Shown here: piece by piece, positions 34,730-43,644 of the stretch
Layout: each line of letters begins with the position of its first letter
Numbering within the stretch: the first letter of the stretch is position 1
Translations under genes and position numbers: made by a program
The notes under the pieces: model-generated
What the model was told of the DNA's origin: nothing
Databases searched by the model: none
What the model saw: the letters and a program-made list of their open reading frames with translations, nothing else
Assembly (NCBI GenBank): GCA_018242625.1
Contig: JAFEBO010000006.1
Location: 343,132 to 407,131 of the forward strand
Direction of reading: 5' to 3'
Origin: Planctomycetota bacterium
GTDB lineage: Bacteria; Planctomycetota; Phycisphaerae; Phycisphaerales; UBA1924
Length of the DNA: 64,000 nt

Positions 34730-36466
34730 ATGCAGAATCGCCCGCGCTATACAGCCCTCATCCTCGGCCTCACGTTCCTCGCCGGCGCCGCCATCGCCGA
34801 CCCCTACGACCCGCCCGCCAACTACTACAGCGGCGTCACCGGCACCGGCGCCACGCTCAAGGCGAGCATCCGCACCGCGATCAGCACGGGCTTCATTTCC
34901 CGCGATTACGGCGACGCCCGCTACGGGCTCCCCGTCACCGACCCCGATCCTCTCAACGCGGCCAACCTCATCCAGGTCTACAACGGCGCCTCCGTCCCCA
35001 GCGTCTGGGACTTGGGAGTCACCTGGAACCGCGAGCACACCTGGCCCGAGAGCTACGGCAACACCTCCACCAGCGCCCCTCAGTACAGCGACCTCCACAT
35101 GCTGCGCCCCTGCAGCAACAGCGTCAACAGCAGCCGCGGCAACAAGCCCTACGGGCTCGACGCCGGCCTCTGGGATCCCACCCAGGCCGGCTCGCCCATC
35201 CAGTACCGCGGCGAATGCTCCCGCGCCATCTTCTACGCCGCCACCCGCTACGGCGACCCAGCGGGCTCGACCACCACCGGCAACTTTGTGATTGTCGACT
35301 CCGGCTGGGGCACCGGCATCTCCAAGATGGGCAAGCTCTCGTATCTCCTCCAGTGGCACTATCAGTATCCGCCCGACGAGCGCGAACGCAAGCGCAACCA
35401 GACCGTCTACTCCTCCGCGCTCAACCCGCTGCACTACCAGAACAACCGCAACCCCTTCGTCGATCATCCCGAGTACATCTGGGCGATCTGGGGCAATCAG
35501 GCCAACAACTCGACGCTCTACGTCGGCAACGCGCCCTCGGGCGACGGTTCCTCCGCGGTCAACGTCTCCTTCGGCCCGGTCATCACCGGCGCCCCCGCCT
35601 TCACAACCCAGAACATCACGCTGAACAAGCTCGGCTCCACGCCCACCACCTACGACATCACGGTCTCCGGCGCCGCCACCTGCTCACCCTCGGGCCCGCG
35701 CCAGGCCTTTGTCTACAACCCAACCTCCCGCGTCCTCACGGTCGGCGTCACGACCGCCGGCATCGGCGCCTACTCCGGCTCCATCACCATCGACAACACC
35801 GACCTCACGAGCGCCGGCAGCGGCCAGGGCCTCGCCGACGGCAACGACACCATCAGCGTCTCCGCCACCATCCTCGATCACGCCTCTCCCTCGCTCGCCT
35901 CCGGCGCGCCCGCGACCAGCCAGACGATCGACTTCGGCAATATCTCCGCCAACTCCGGCATCCACACGCTCCCCGCCTCGGTCTTCAACCGGAGCTCCAC
36001 CATCGGCCTGACCGCCGGCCTCGACATCGACTCGGTCGCGGGCGTCGGCACTCCCGTCTCATCGACCTCGATCATCACCACGACGCTGGCGCCGGCTTTG
36101 AACATCGCAGAGGGCGGTGCGGCCATCGGCCAGGTCTCGCTCGACAGCGCCAACCCCGCCGGCAGCTACCAGGTCGTCTACACCATCGCCACCAGCGATC
36201 AGAACATCCCCGGCGCCATCGCCCGCCCCAGCCTCACGCTCACGGTCCTGGGCACCATCATCACCGCCTGCCCCGGCGATCTCAATCACGACAACTATGT
36301 CGACGATTCCGACTTCGTCCTCTTCTCCGACGCCTACTCGCTGCTTGACTGCGCCGACCCCAACATGCCCGCCGGCTGCCCCTCCGATCTCAACCACGAC
36401 GGCGTCGTGGACGACTCCGACTTCGTTCTCTTCTCCGACGCCTACTCGCAGCTCCTCTGCCCCTGA
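34730..36466 (+). CDS. Secreted endonuclease I family protein with dockerin-like domain
   Basis: This encodes 578 residues. ATG 34730 follows AGGAG. The signal peptide is up to about residue 23 (GLTFLAGAAIA). Residues ~30-280 match the endonuclease I/NucA-type extracellular nuclease family: WNREHTWPESYG (about 99-110, catalytic His), DLHMLRPCSNSVNSSRGNKPYG (121-142) and RGECSRAIFYAATRY. These are His-Me finger enzymes cutting DNA or RNA without specificity. Residues ~290-510 form one or two Ig-like beta domains (FTTQNITLNKLGS, SGSITIDNTDLTSAG). The end is a full four-cysteine dockerin pair. Together they form a nuclease that may be displayed outside the cell and used for nutrient acquisition or defence, as inferred from the domains. 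Confidence 0.9.
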   Translation: MQNRPRYTALILGLTFLAGAAIADPYDPPANYYSGVTGTGATLKASIRTAISTGFISRDYGDARYGLPVTDPDPLNAANLIQVYNGASVPSVWDLGVTWNREHTWPESYGNTSTSAPQYSDLHMLRPCSNSVNSSRGNKPYGLDAGLWDPTQAGSPIQYRGECSRAIFYAATRYGDPAGSTTTGNFVIVDSGWGTGISKMGKLSYLLQWHYQYPPDERERKRNQTVYSSALNPLHYQNNRNPFVDHPEYIWAIWGNQANNSTLYVGNAPSGDGSSAVNVSFGPVITGAPAFTTQNITLNKLGSTPTTYDITVSGAATCSPSGPRQAFVYNPTSRVLTVGVTTAGIGAYSGSITIDNTDLTSAGSGQGLADGNDTISVSATILDHASPSLASGAPATSQTIDFGNISANSGIHTLPASVFNRSSTIGLTAGLDIDSVAGVGTPVSSTSIITTTLAPALNIAEGGAAIGQVSLDSANPAGSYQVVYTIATSDQNIPGAIARPSLTLTVLGTIITACPGDLNHDNYVDDSDFVLFSDAYSLLDCADPNMPAGCPSDLNHDGVVDDSDFVLFSDAYSQLLCP

Positions 36467-36487
36467 TCTTTGAGCAGAAACCCTTTC

Positions 36488-36519
36488 GCGCCCGCCGGAG
36501 AAATCCCGCGGGCGCTTTT
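36488..36519 (+). terminator. Intrinsic terminator of the nuclease gene
   Basis: GCGCCCGC (36488-36495) pairs perfectly with GCGGGCGC (36508-36515) across a 12-base loop and is followed by TTTT. It lies 21 bases after the nuclease stop codon and just before the next gene's start region. Confidence 0.8.
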
Positions 36520-36538
36520 CGTTCCGGGAACATTCGAA

Positions 36539-37252
36539 ATGCGACACCGCCCACTGCCCGCCTCTCTCTCTGCCGCGCTCTTTGCCACGCTCACCGCGGG
36601 CGCCCACGCCGCCCCGAGCGTCACGATCCCGCTCACCGGCGTCTCCATCACCAACGGATCAACCGCCAGTAAGACGAGCGCCCCGGCCACCATCAACCCC
36701 GCCCTGCGCTACCGCAGCCGCACCGACGGCACCGTCATCGGCACGCCCGCCTTCAGCCTGCTCGGCGCTCTGTTTGCCACACCAGTCCCCCTCAGCCAGG
36801 CGCTCCAGACGCTCACGGGCACGGCTCCCGACCTCGACAACGTGCTCGGAAATCCGGCCGGTTCGCTGCCCGTCGGCGGCCAGTCTCAGACCCTCTCGGG
36901 CAGCGCCGTCGTGCTCGGCTCCACCGTCACTGTCACCGCAACCCTGACCGTCGGCATCGACGCCGGCGGGATCGCCTCGTTCGCGCTCTCGGGCGTCACC
37001 GTCACCCCGACCGTCGTCGGCGGACTCAAGTTCGTCTCCGGCCAGGTCACACTCGACGCCATCACCTGCCTCGCCGACCTCAACTTCGACGGCCTCGTCG
37101 ACGACGCCGATTTCAGCCTCTTCGTCGCTGATTACGACGCCCTGCTGGTCGCCTCTCCGCAGACCGGCGGCGACTTCAACGGCGACGGCCAGTGCGATGA
37201 CGCCGACTTTTCCATCTTTGTCGTTGCCTACGACGCCCTGCTCTGCAGCTGA
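36539..37252 (+). CDS. Secreted protein with dockerin-like domain
   Basis: This encodes 237 residues from the ATG at 36539, beginning MRHRPLPASLSAALFATLTAGAHA. The alternative start upstream (36470) lies inside the terminator of the nuclease gene and is rejected. The body of ~150 residues is Thr/Val/Gly-rich and beta-like, with no recognised family. In the dockerin pair the two linker cysteines are missing (DALLVASPQTGGDFNGDG), and a novel cysteine occurs in the second calcium loop (GQCDDADF). The last residue is Ser after Cys (LLCS). The next gene is convergent, with only 20 bases between the stop codons. Confidence 0.8.
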   Translation: MRHRPLPASLSAALFATLTAGAHAAPSVTIPLTGVSITNGSTASKTSAPATINPALRYRSRTDGTVIGTPAFSLLGALFATPVPLSQALQTLTGTAPDLDNVLGNPAGSLPVGGQSQTLSGSAVVLGSTVTVTATLTVGIDAGGIASFALSGVTVTPTVVGGLKFVSGQVTLDAITCLADLNFDGLVDDADFSLFVADYDALLVASPQTGGDFNGDGQCDDADFSIFVVAYDALLCS

Positions 37253-37272
37253 ACCCGCGGCCGACGCGGTCG

Positions 37273-38208
37273 CTATGGCTGCGGACATCCAAACCCGTCG
37301 TACGCCACCGCGAAGAGCGAAAAGTCCGCGTCGTCCACCAGTCCGTCTCGGTTCAAATCCGCCGAGCAGAAGACCGCATCACGCAGCCCGTCGCACACCA
37401 TCACGTCGTACTGAAACATGAACCGCCACGCGTCCGCGTCGTCCACGATCCCGTTGAGATCAAGATCCCCTTCGCAGTGCGGCGATGATTCCGCCCGCAG
37501 GTCGTCAAACAGCAGCTTCGGCTGCGACCCGTTCCCCGCCGGGATCTTTGCCAGCGCCGCCACGTCGCAAAGTACGCCACCCATCCCGCCCGCAAGAAAC
37601 GCCGAGACATTGATCAGCCCGTCGTTGAGCTCATACCGCACAACGCCGTTCGCAAAGTCCGCCCGGATCGAAAATTTGTTCCACTCCCCGGGCTCCGCGA
37701 TCGGCCCGGCGCTCCAGTAATCCGTCAGCGCCGCCAGCTCCTGGTTGTCATACCCGTAGGTCGTCGATGTGTCCACAAAGCCATCGTGAAACAGGTACAT
37801 CTTGCCCAGCGTTCCACGCGAGCCGTTGAGCATCTCGAGCGCGAGCGCCACCGGCCTCTGCCCCGTCTGAAGATTCTGGATCGACACATAGCCCGACAAG
37901 GTCACCACCGTCTCGGGCCCGGCGGGCGTAAACACGATGTTCGCCACCACCGAGCTCGTGTTGTTGTACAGCCACCCGTACATCGACCCGGCCTGAGACC
38001 CGTAATCCCCGAACGCCGCCGCGTCCAGCCGAAGACACTTCGCGCCCCCGTGCACCGGCGCCGTTGAGGACACCCGAAAATACCCCGCGTTGCCGTACCA
38101 CTCGCCCCCGAAGCTGCCCGAATAGGTCTCAAAGCCCTCCGTCCAGGGCGGCGTCCCCGCAACCGCGCCCGACGCGACCGCCAGTGCCAGCATCCATCCA
38201 GTTTTCAT
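37273..38208 (-). CDS. Secreted jelly-roll-like protein with dockerin-like domain
   Basis: This encodes 311 residues. The start MKTGWMLALAVASGAVAG follows GGAAAGGAAG and is preferred to a much longer upstream frame that overlaps the gene at 38284. The body (about 20-240) begins PPWTEGFETYSG, followed by many strands, LYNNTSSVVANIVF and DDLRAESS. This resembles concanavalin A-like lectin/glucanase domains that start with 'FET' and end with 'DDxxx'. The dockerin pair is irregular: first loop CEGDLDLNGIVDDADAWRF, linker VCDGLRDAVFC, and the protein ends CPQP. The first EF-hand may have weakened calcium binding. Confidence 0.78.
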   Translation of the reverse strand: MKTGWMLALAVASGAVAGTPPWTEGFETYSGSFGGEWYGNAGYFRVSSTAPVHGGAKCLRLDAAAFGDYGSQAGSMYGWLYNNTSSVVANIVFTPAGPETVVTLSGYVSIQNLQTGQRPVALALEMLNGSRGTLGKMYLFHDGFVDTSTTYGYDNQELAALTDYWSAGPIAEPGEWNKFSIRADFANGVVRYELNDGLINVSAFLAGGMGGVLCDVAALAKIPAGNGSQPKLLFDDLRAESSPHCEGDLDLNGIVDDADAWRFMFQYDVMVCDGLRDAVFCSADLNRDGLVDDADFSLFAVAYDGFGCPQP

Positions 38209-38283
38209 GTCCGCTTCCTTTCCAGAGACCTCAGCATACCGCGCCGCCGCGCTTTTCCAGGCAGGTATCCTCCATCCCAGAAC

Positions 38284-39024
38284 ATGACCCGCAAGCCCGG
38301 CGATCCCCGCAGTTTCATCCCGCGCCTCGCACGCGCCGCCCATTTCTCCGCACGCGGGCGCCGCGGCCCGTGGGCCATGCTCGGCGTCTGGTTCATCGTG
38401 GCCGTATTCGGCGCGGGCGCACTGGGCTACTTCCTCGCTGCGCGCACCCCCGCATGGTTCTCTGCCTCGCCCGCCAGCACCGACCGCGAAACCGCGCAGC
38501 GCCTCGAGAACCGCCTCATCACCGAGGCCTTCCGCTTCCGCGGCGCCGTCCACGACGGGCACACCGGCGAGCCCTGGACCGTCCGCATCACCGAGAGCGA
38601 GGCCGCCGCCTGGCTCGCCGTCAAGCTCCCCGAGTGGCTCAAGAACCGCGACGTCCGGCTCCCACAGGGCATCTCCGACCTTCGCGCACACTTCGGCTCG
38701 GATCGCGCCTGGGCGGGAGCGATGCTCGATGGCTGCGTCTTCAGCCTCTCCGCCCGCTTTGACACGAGCGCCGGTTCTCTGTCACTCTCGTCTGTCTGGG
38801 GTGGTATCGGCCGTCTTTCTCTTCCGCTCGCGCTCGGCGGCTGGCGCCTCGCGGGCGCAAACGCACTCGTCCCGGAGGATCAGGCCCGCATCCTCACCGG
38901 CCGGGCGCCCCTCCTCCCCGGAGGCACGATCCGCCTCGAAGACGGCCGCCGCGTCCGCGTCCTGGCCGTCCGCCTCTCCGAAGGCCTCATGGAAGTCGAT
39001 TGCATCACCGAAGCCGGAAGCTGA
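38284..39024 (+). CDS. Membrane-anchored hypothetical protein
   Basis: This encodes 246 residues. A basic N-terminus (~30 residues) precedes one membrane helix (WAMLGVWFIVAVFGAGALGYFL, about 30-52). The remaining ~190 residues are predicted outside the cytoplasm, with no family motif that I recognise. It lies 75 bases after the divergent dockerin gene and 48 bases before the glycosyltransferase on the same strand, so it could belong to a small envelope operon. Confidence 0.6.
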   Translation: MTRKPGDPRSFIPRLARAAHFSARGRRGPWAMLGVWFIVAVFGAGALGYFLAARTPAWFSASPASTDRETAQRLENRLITEAFRFRGAVHDGHTGEPWTVRITESEAAAWLAVKLPEWLKNRDVRLPQGISDLRAHFGSDRAWAGAMLDGCVFSLSARFDTSAGSLSLSSVWGGIGRLSLPLALGGWRLAGANALVPEDQARILTGRAPLLPGGTIRLEDGRRVRVLAVRLSEGLMEVDCITEAGS

Positions 39025-39071
39025 TCTCCTTTTTACTCACGCGCACGCCGCCCTTCGCCGAAAACAATCCC

Positions 39072-40556
39072 ATGGCCTCCGACCACAACAAAGCAGGGCT
39101 CGTGATCGTCCTGCCGCGCGGCTTCGAAACAGCCGGTGTCACCTCGTGGTCCGTGCGCCTCGCAAACGCACTCGCAGACTCCCGCGACTGCTCGATCATC
39201 GCGCACCAGAATCTCCACGGCCCCGCCCGCGCCGCCCTCGACCCGCGCATCGCAGTGCTCGACGCCTCTCACCTCCCGCACTCGCCGCAAGCCTGGTCCG
39301 ATTTCTACCTCGCCGCGGCGGAGCGCCCCGCCATCTTCCTGTGCCAGCAGCTCGCCGAGTCCTTCACCGCCTGCGCCGATCTCACCCGCCGCACGAAAAG
39401 CGCCCGCATCATCGGCATCGCCCACAGCGACAACGCCTACGACGTGCTGCTCCTCCAGCACTTCGAGCCCGCGCTCACCGCCGCCATCGCGGTCAGCAGC
39501 GAACTCGAGCGCAAACTCCAGGCCGCCTGGCCGACTCGCACCAAAGACGTCCACCGGATCGCGGCCGGCGTCGAGCTCGGCCCCGAGCGTCCTTCACACT
39601 CCCAGCACGCCCAGACCCGCGAGCAGCCGCTCCGCATCATCTACACCGGCCGCATGGAGGACAGCATCAAGCGTGTCTCAGCTCTGCCCGAGTTGTCCGC
39701 ATCGCTCGATCGGGCCGGCATCGCTCACACGCTCACGCTCGTCGGCGACGGCCCAGCGGCCCCGGTTCTCGATGCCCTTATCGCGTCCCGCCCGCACATC
39801 CGTCGCATCGCCACCGTCTCGCCCGAGCAGGTCCGTCCCCTGCTGCGCGAGGCGGACATCTTCGTCCTTGCCTCGCGCCTGGAAGGCCTCAGCCTCTCGA
39901 TGCTCGAAGCGATGAGCGAATCCTGCTGCTGCGTCATCACACAAGTCGCTTCCGGCGCCGCCGAGGTCATCTCGCACGGCGCCAACGGCCTGCTCGTCCA
40001 GAACCACGATTCTCCGGCTGAAGTGGGGCGACTACTCGCACAGGCCATCGCACACACCCCGCGCGAAGAGTTCGCCCGCCTCGGCCGCGCCGCCCGCGAA
40101 ACCATCCGCCAGCACTACACCATCGAGTCCCAGGCCGCCGCCACCGCCCGCCTTCTCGATGCCGCGGCAGTCGCCCCGCCCCGCCTCTGGCCAATCCCCA
40201 TCGCCCCTCACTTCACGTCGCCAACCGTGCCCCCCGGCGCCGAACTCAAACTCCGCGCCACGCTCGAAAAGATCCGCGGCAACCGCATCATCATCCACGG
40301 CACCGGCCGCCACAGCGAAGAACTCGCCCACGTCCTCCGCGACTTCCTCGCCGATATCAGCGCCTTCACCGACGAAGACCCCGCCCGCCACGGCAGCCGG
40401 TTCCTCGGCATCCCCGTCCTCGCACCCGCCAGCGCAGGCGACACCGGCGCCACCGATGTCGTCATCTCCTCTCATCTCCACCAGGACGACATCTGGTCCC
40501 GCCGCGCCATGTACGAATCCCGCGGCCTCCGCGTCCATCGCATCTATCGCGACTAA
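39072..40556 (+). CDS. Family 4 glycosyltransferase with C-terminal nucleotide-binding-like domain
   Basis: This encodes 494 residues from the ATG at 39072; the first ~24 residues of a longer frame lack coding features. The N-terminal half begins LVIVLPRGFETAGVTSWSVRLANAL. A typical GT-B donor site is seen at about 265-300, with EGLSLSMLEAM giving the E-x7-E pattern. The last ~90 residues (GNRIIIHGTGRHSEELAHVL and onwards) form a second Rossmann-like fold similar to the sugar-nucleotide-binding part of sialic acid O-acetyltransferase (NeuD/PglD) proteins. A fusion of glycosyltransferase and sugar-modifying or sensing domain is an inference. It is cytoplasmic, having no signal peptide. Confidence 0.78.
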   Translation: MASDHNKAGLVIVLPRGFETAGVTSWSVRLANALADSRDCSIIAHQNLHGPARAALDPRIAVLDASHLPHSPQAWSDFYLAAAERPAIFLCQQLAESFTACADLTRRTKSARIIGIAHSDNAYDVLLLQHFEPALTAAIAVSSELERKLQAAWPTRTKDVHRIAAGVELGPERPSHSQHAQTREQPLRIIYTGRMEDSIKRVSALPELSASLDRAGIAHTLTLVGDGPAAPVLDALIASRPHIRRIATVSPEQVRPLLREADIFVLASRLEGLSLSMLEAMSESCCCVITQVASGAAEVISHGANGLLVQNHDSPAEVGRLLAQAIAHTPREEFARLGRAARETIRQHYTIESQAAATARLLDAAAVAPPRLWPIPIAPHFTSPTVPPGAELKLRATLEKIRGNRIIIHGTGRHSEELAHVLRDFLADISAFTDEDPARHGSRFLGIPVLAPASAGDTGATDVVISSHLHQDDIWSRRAMYESRGLRVHRIYRD

Positions 40557-40605
40557 ATGCCGCGCTCGACTCTGCCACCGACCGCGGGCCTGTGCGATCG
40601 AACAA

Positions 40606-41814
40606 TCAGCGACACCGCTCAAGCATATTCTGGTACGAGGCGTTGTCCGACGCCGACGGAACGTCGTTTGAAATGCTGACAAGCAGATCAAACGCCTGAT
40701 GCTTGTCGCCCGCGGCAAGCACGGACTGGGCAAGCTTGATCCGCGTGGATAGCCGTTGCCCGGCCCACCGGTTGCGCTCTGACTGTTTCATGATCGGCCA
40801 AAGTTCACCAAAGCGGGAATCAAGTTCTCGAAGCACCGCCCCGGCCTCTGGTCTCCCGCACGCCGCGAGCAGGATCGCCGCGTTGTTGCCGAAATTCAGA
40901 CTCGATACCGAGGGAATTTGCCTGGTTGTATTCCAGAGATCGAGGTAACCAAGCCCTTTGCGCGGGTCGTCATCCGCGTAGCGAAGCTCAAGGATCTTTG
41001 CCCGCACCTCAGGGCCGCGCCCGGTGCTGGCTTCAAACTTTGGGACGTCACGAAGCATGCGATCGAGCAGATCGGCAGCCGCGGCCGCATCGCCCGCCCG
41101 CTCTGCCAGCGCGCTGCTGTTCTCGTACCATGCACCGGCAATCTGGGGTGAGGAATCGCAAGCCTGAGCCGAGGGCGGCGTCTGCATGACAGCGAGCGCT
41201 TCCTTCCACTGCCGGCGGCCCGCCAGCCATCGACTGAAATCTGCCTCTGCTTGCGTGAGTCGATCGCTCCATTGGGCCGAATCCTGCCGCGCGAGCTGCT
41301 GGGCCACTTCCAGCCTTTCTTCGAAGAGCGGCCGCACAACCCCCTCGTTCGCGTCCGCGAAACACTGCGTCGCAAGAACTCGGAGCGCATCCTCCCGCTC
41401 TCCATCCACGGGCCCGCCCGCCAGATACTTCGCTATCTCCCGAAAGGTATCCTGCCCGAGATCGTTGCGAAACACACCCCACAATTCGTGCAGACGCTGC
41501 CGCCCAACGGCGTCCTCCGGCCCGATCGAGCGCATGAAAGCAGCTGCCAGATTCCGCGCCGCCTCACTGCGGTCCGCCTCGTTCATTCGTGCAATCTGCC
41601 GGATGAGATCGGAAAATGCCTCGCGTTCGCCCGCGGAGCCGAGCAGCGACTGGATCTCGCTCGCCGTGCCGGGTTCGAGCTTTCGAAGCAGTAATCCCGC
41701 TTCGACCCGCCGCGAACCTGAGTTTGAATGTAAAGGACCACCAACCCATATCGCGAAGATGCCGAAGAGGCAGACCCCGGAGATAAAAATCAGCTTAATC
41801 TCGCGATTTGCCAT
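40606..41814 (-). CDS. Membrane-anchored helical hypothetical protein
   Basis: This encodes 402 residues. The N-terminal helix (IKLIFISGVCLFGIFAIWVGG, residues ~6-26) is an uncleaved anchor. The rest is a helical, Leu/Ala-rich protein with alternating charged residues, like TPR or HEAT superhelices, but no full TPR motif is certain. DNA composition is lower in GC than the surrounding genes and continues so into the next gene. It lies downstream of 41939 on the same strand (124 bases). No function can be proposed. Confidence 0.6.
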   Translation of the reverse strand: MANREIKLIFISGVCLFGIFAIWVGGPLHSNSGSRRVEAGLLLRKLEPGTASEIQSLLGSAGEREAFSDLIRQIARMNEADRSEAARNLAAAFMRSIGPEDAVGRQRLHELWGVFRNDLGQDTFREIAKYLAGGPVDGEREDALRVLATQCFADANEGVVRPLFEERLEVAQQLARQDSAQWSDRLTQAEADFSRWLAGRRQWKEALAVMQTPPSAQACDSSPQIAGAWYENSSALAERAGDAAAAADLLDRMLRDVPKFEASTGRGPEVRAKILELRYADDDPRKGLGYLDLWNTTRQIPSVSSLNFGNNAAILLAACGRPEAGAVLRELDSRFGELWPIMKQSERNRWAGQRLSTRIKLAQSVLAAGDKHQAFDLLVSISNDVPSASDNASYQNMLERCR

Positions 41815-41938
41815 CGTGTCAAACCACCGCCATCTGTGGAAGCGAACCGCCCATACCGGAAGATTACGAAGAATGGATATGAGCCCGTGGCACCTGAAAC
41901 CCTAAGAGACGAGCAGCGACGTCTTTGGCTCTCCAAGG

Positions 41939-42670
41939 TCATTCGCACAAAGCTGGCATTCGGCAGCCACCGACGTTGGTCCACTCGACGGTTCCGAATT
42001 TTTCAACCAGTTTTTCACCACTGCCGTCATAGCGCTGTTTTTCAACTGCATGAATGTAATGGACCGTTCCGCCAAAACAATTCGCCTTGTAATCAACCTC
42101 GTCTGAAATCGGCAAATACCCGGACGCATAATGAGTCTTTTTGAAACCGTGCCAGTTTGCCTGCCAGCAAGGAGGAACTGTTATCTCTGAACTCATATCA
42201 ACCTCGTATGTTTCAGCGGTTTCTTGGCTCCCGGACCAAATTTTGCCAAAGCTTATTTTTGCGGAAACAGCATTGTGGATTGTTCCGCCCACTTCAAACC
42301 CAAATGTGGTTGACTTTGTCACAAGCGTCTTGTCGACTCGAGTGTACTTTGCTGGACCAAGCTTGCGCTTTAGTGAAAACGTCTTAACTGTCTGGCAGTC
42401 ATGATCGGTGTTTCCGTTCCACTGGTTGGTAATTGTATCACCGTCCAGATCTTCGCGGACAACCTCGTCATGGTCAAAAACAAAAGTCTGCACAACAGCA
42501 TAGCGGACGCTTGAAAACACCCAGTCTGTCGTTCCGCACGGCGTTTCAATTCCGGGGCCCGCCAAATAGTCATCGGGCGGCAATTCTCCGGTTTGCACGG
42601 GCCTTCCGGCCGAAAGGGAGACGGAAACCAAGAGTGTTCCAGCCGTCGTCCATGCTGTGGAAATCCTCAT
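41939..42670 (-). CDS. Secreted low-GC protein, possible aerolysin-like beta pore former
   Basis: This encodes 243 residues. The start MRISTAWTTAGTLLVSVSLSAG gives a signal peptide. The mature protein has about six cysteines and a central stretch of ~60 residues (from VDKTLVTKSTTFGFEV to SSEITVPP) that is rich in alternating Ser/Thr and hydrophobic residues, as in the membrane-inserting segment of aerolysin/ETX-type toxins. It is followed by aromatic-rich strands (KKTHYASGYLPI). Base composition (roughly half GC) is clearly lower than in the rest of the window, which suggests recent transfer. The assignment to the fold is weak and was made by eye. It could also be an unrelated secreted beta protein. 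Confidence 0.5.
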   Translation of the reverse strand: MRISTAWTTAGTLLVSVSLSAGRPVQTGELPPDDYLAGPGIETPCGTTDWVFSSVRYAVVQTFVFDHDEVVREDLDGDTITNQWNGNTDHDCQTVKTFSLKRKLGPAKYTRVDKTLVTKSTTFGFEVGGTIHNAVSAKISFGKIWSGSQETAETYEVDMSSEITVPPCWQANWHGFKKTHYASGYLPISDEVDYKANCFGGTVHYIHAVEKQRYDGSGEKLVEKFGTVEWTNVGGCRMPALCE

Positions 42671-42890
42671 CGTAATTGCTCCATTTGCTGGGGCGCTACC
42701 CGCTCGCCTGATTCGTCTTGCGATCCGCAAAGAAAGCCGAACCCTGCTGGCAACCATTCAAGTGGTGCCAGCGTCAGAGTACTAAGAATCCTTCCACAAG
42801 ACTGTGGAAAATAAAAGAATGTTGCGCCGCGAAAAACGTCCCAGCATGAAAGACTGGGCGGTGATCGTTTTCGAAAAAGGAGCAAGCGGC

Positions 42891-42917
42891 AAAAAAATAC
42901 CCAGCTCGGCTGGGTAT
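42891..42917 (-). terminator. Intrinsic terminator of the 42943 dockerin gene
   Basis: On the minus strand ATACCCAGC, CGA and GCTGGGTAT form a perfect 9-bp stem with a 3-base loop. It is followed by a run of T (AAAAAAA on the plus strand, 42891-42897). It lies 26 bases after the stop codon of the dockerin gene. Confidence 0.88.
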
Positions 42918-42942
42918 CAGATGTTCACTGGCTATTCAGCAA

Positions 42943-43362
42943 TCACGGGCACAGATATTCGTCATACGCCACGACGAAGATCGAAAAGTCCGCATCGTCC
43001 ACGAGGTTGTCGAAATTCAGGTCGCAGATCGGGTTTGCGGGCGGAATGAGCAGCTCGTTGTACGAAACGATGAAGATCGAAAAGTCCGCATCGTCCACCA
43101 CGCCGTCCTGATTGAAGTCCGCCGGGCAGTTCCCGACCGACCACCAGAACCCCGCCGCGTGCGAGTAGCTCCCGCCCGTCGCGAACGGAGGACCAAACGC
43201 CGCCGCCTGGCCGATCGTCCCGCTGAGCGTGTACGACCCGCCCGTCGCGTTCTGCACCCCGCCGCCCGCAATCACGTACGACTTGATCGCATACTGAGCC
43301 GAAGCCAGAGACGCCATGCCGCAGGCTCCAACCAGGAGTGCGGCGATCTGAGCAGTGCGCAT
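42943..43362 (-). CDS. Small secreted protein with dockerin-like domain
   Basis: This encodes 139 residues. GGAGGG lies just before the ATG. The signal peptide is MRTAQIAALLVGACGMASLASA. A ~50-residue Gly/Ser segment (YTLSGTIGQAAAFGPPFATGGSYSHAAGFW) resembles the 'GGxxxSGTIGQ' repeat found in C-terminal tails of other secreted planctomycete proteins. It is followed by the dockerin pair, in which the linker LLIPPANPIC has only one cysteine, shifted next to the second loop (CDLNFDNLVDDADF). This is one of the few copies with an unpaired cysteine. It is the smallest except for 3438. It has its own terminator. Confidence 0.8.
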   Translation of the reverse strand: MRTAQIAALLVGACGMASLASAQYAIKSYVIAGGGVQNATGGSYTLSGTIGQAAAFGPPFATGGSYSHAAGFWWSVGNCPADFNQDGVVDDADFSIFIVSYNELLIPPANPICDLNFDNLVDDADFSIFVVAYDEYLCP

Positions 43363-43644
43363 AAACCCTCCGAATCAGGGGACGAAAACACCTATCGAGC
43401 CAGAGTCAGTGCGACCCCGACACTCCCTCAGGCTAATCAAAACAGCGAGATTCGCCAACATAAAGCGACATCCCAATCCCGATTTCCTGCCAATCTCTTC
43501 CAGATTCCCACCAGACACCCCTACCAGCCCACGTCCGAGAATAAACCCTGGCCTTCCTGTCCATTCCCCTCTCCCGCCCCCGGGGGTCGATTCCAGGGGC
43601 GCAACTCCCGCCGCTGCAATCCCTTACAAAGCCGGCCGCCCGCC

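Noticed and set aside
37340..37370. GGTTCAAATCC-like T-loop sequence suggesting a tRNA
   Set aside because: It belongs to the dockerin coding sequence (calcium loop) on the other strand; no tRNA stem fits around it.
37273..38691. Extended minus-strand frame of 472 codons reaching into the 38284 gene
   Set aside because: The signal peptide starts at 38208 with a good ribosome site; the extension is antisense to a membrane protein gene.
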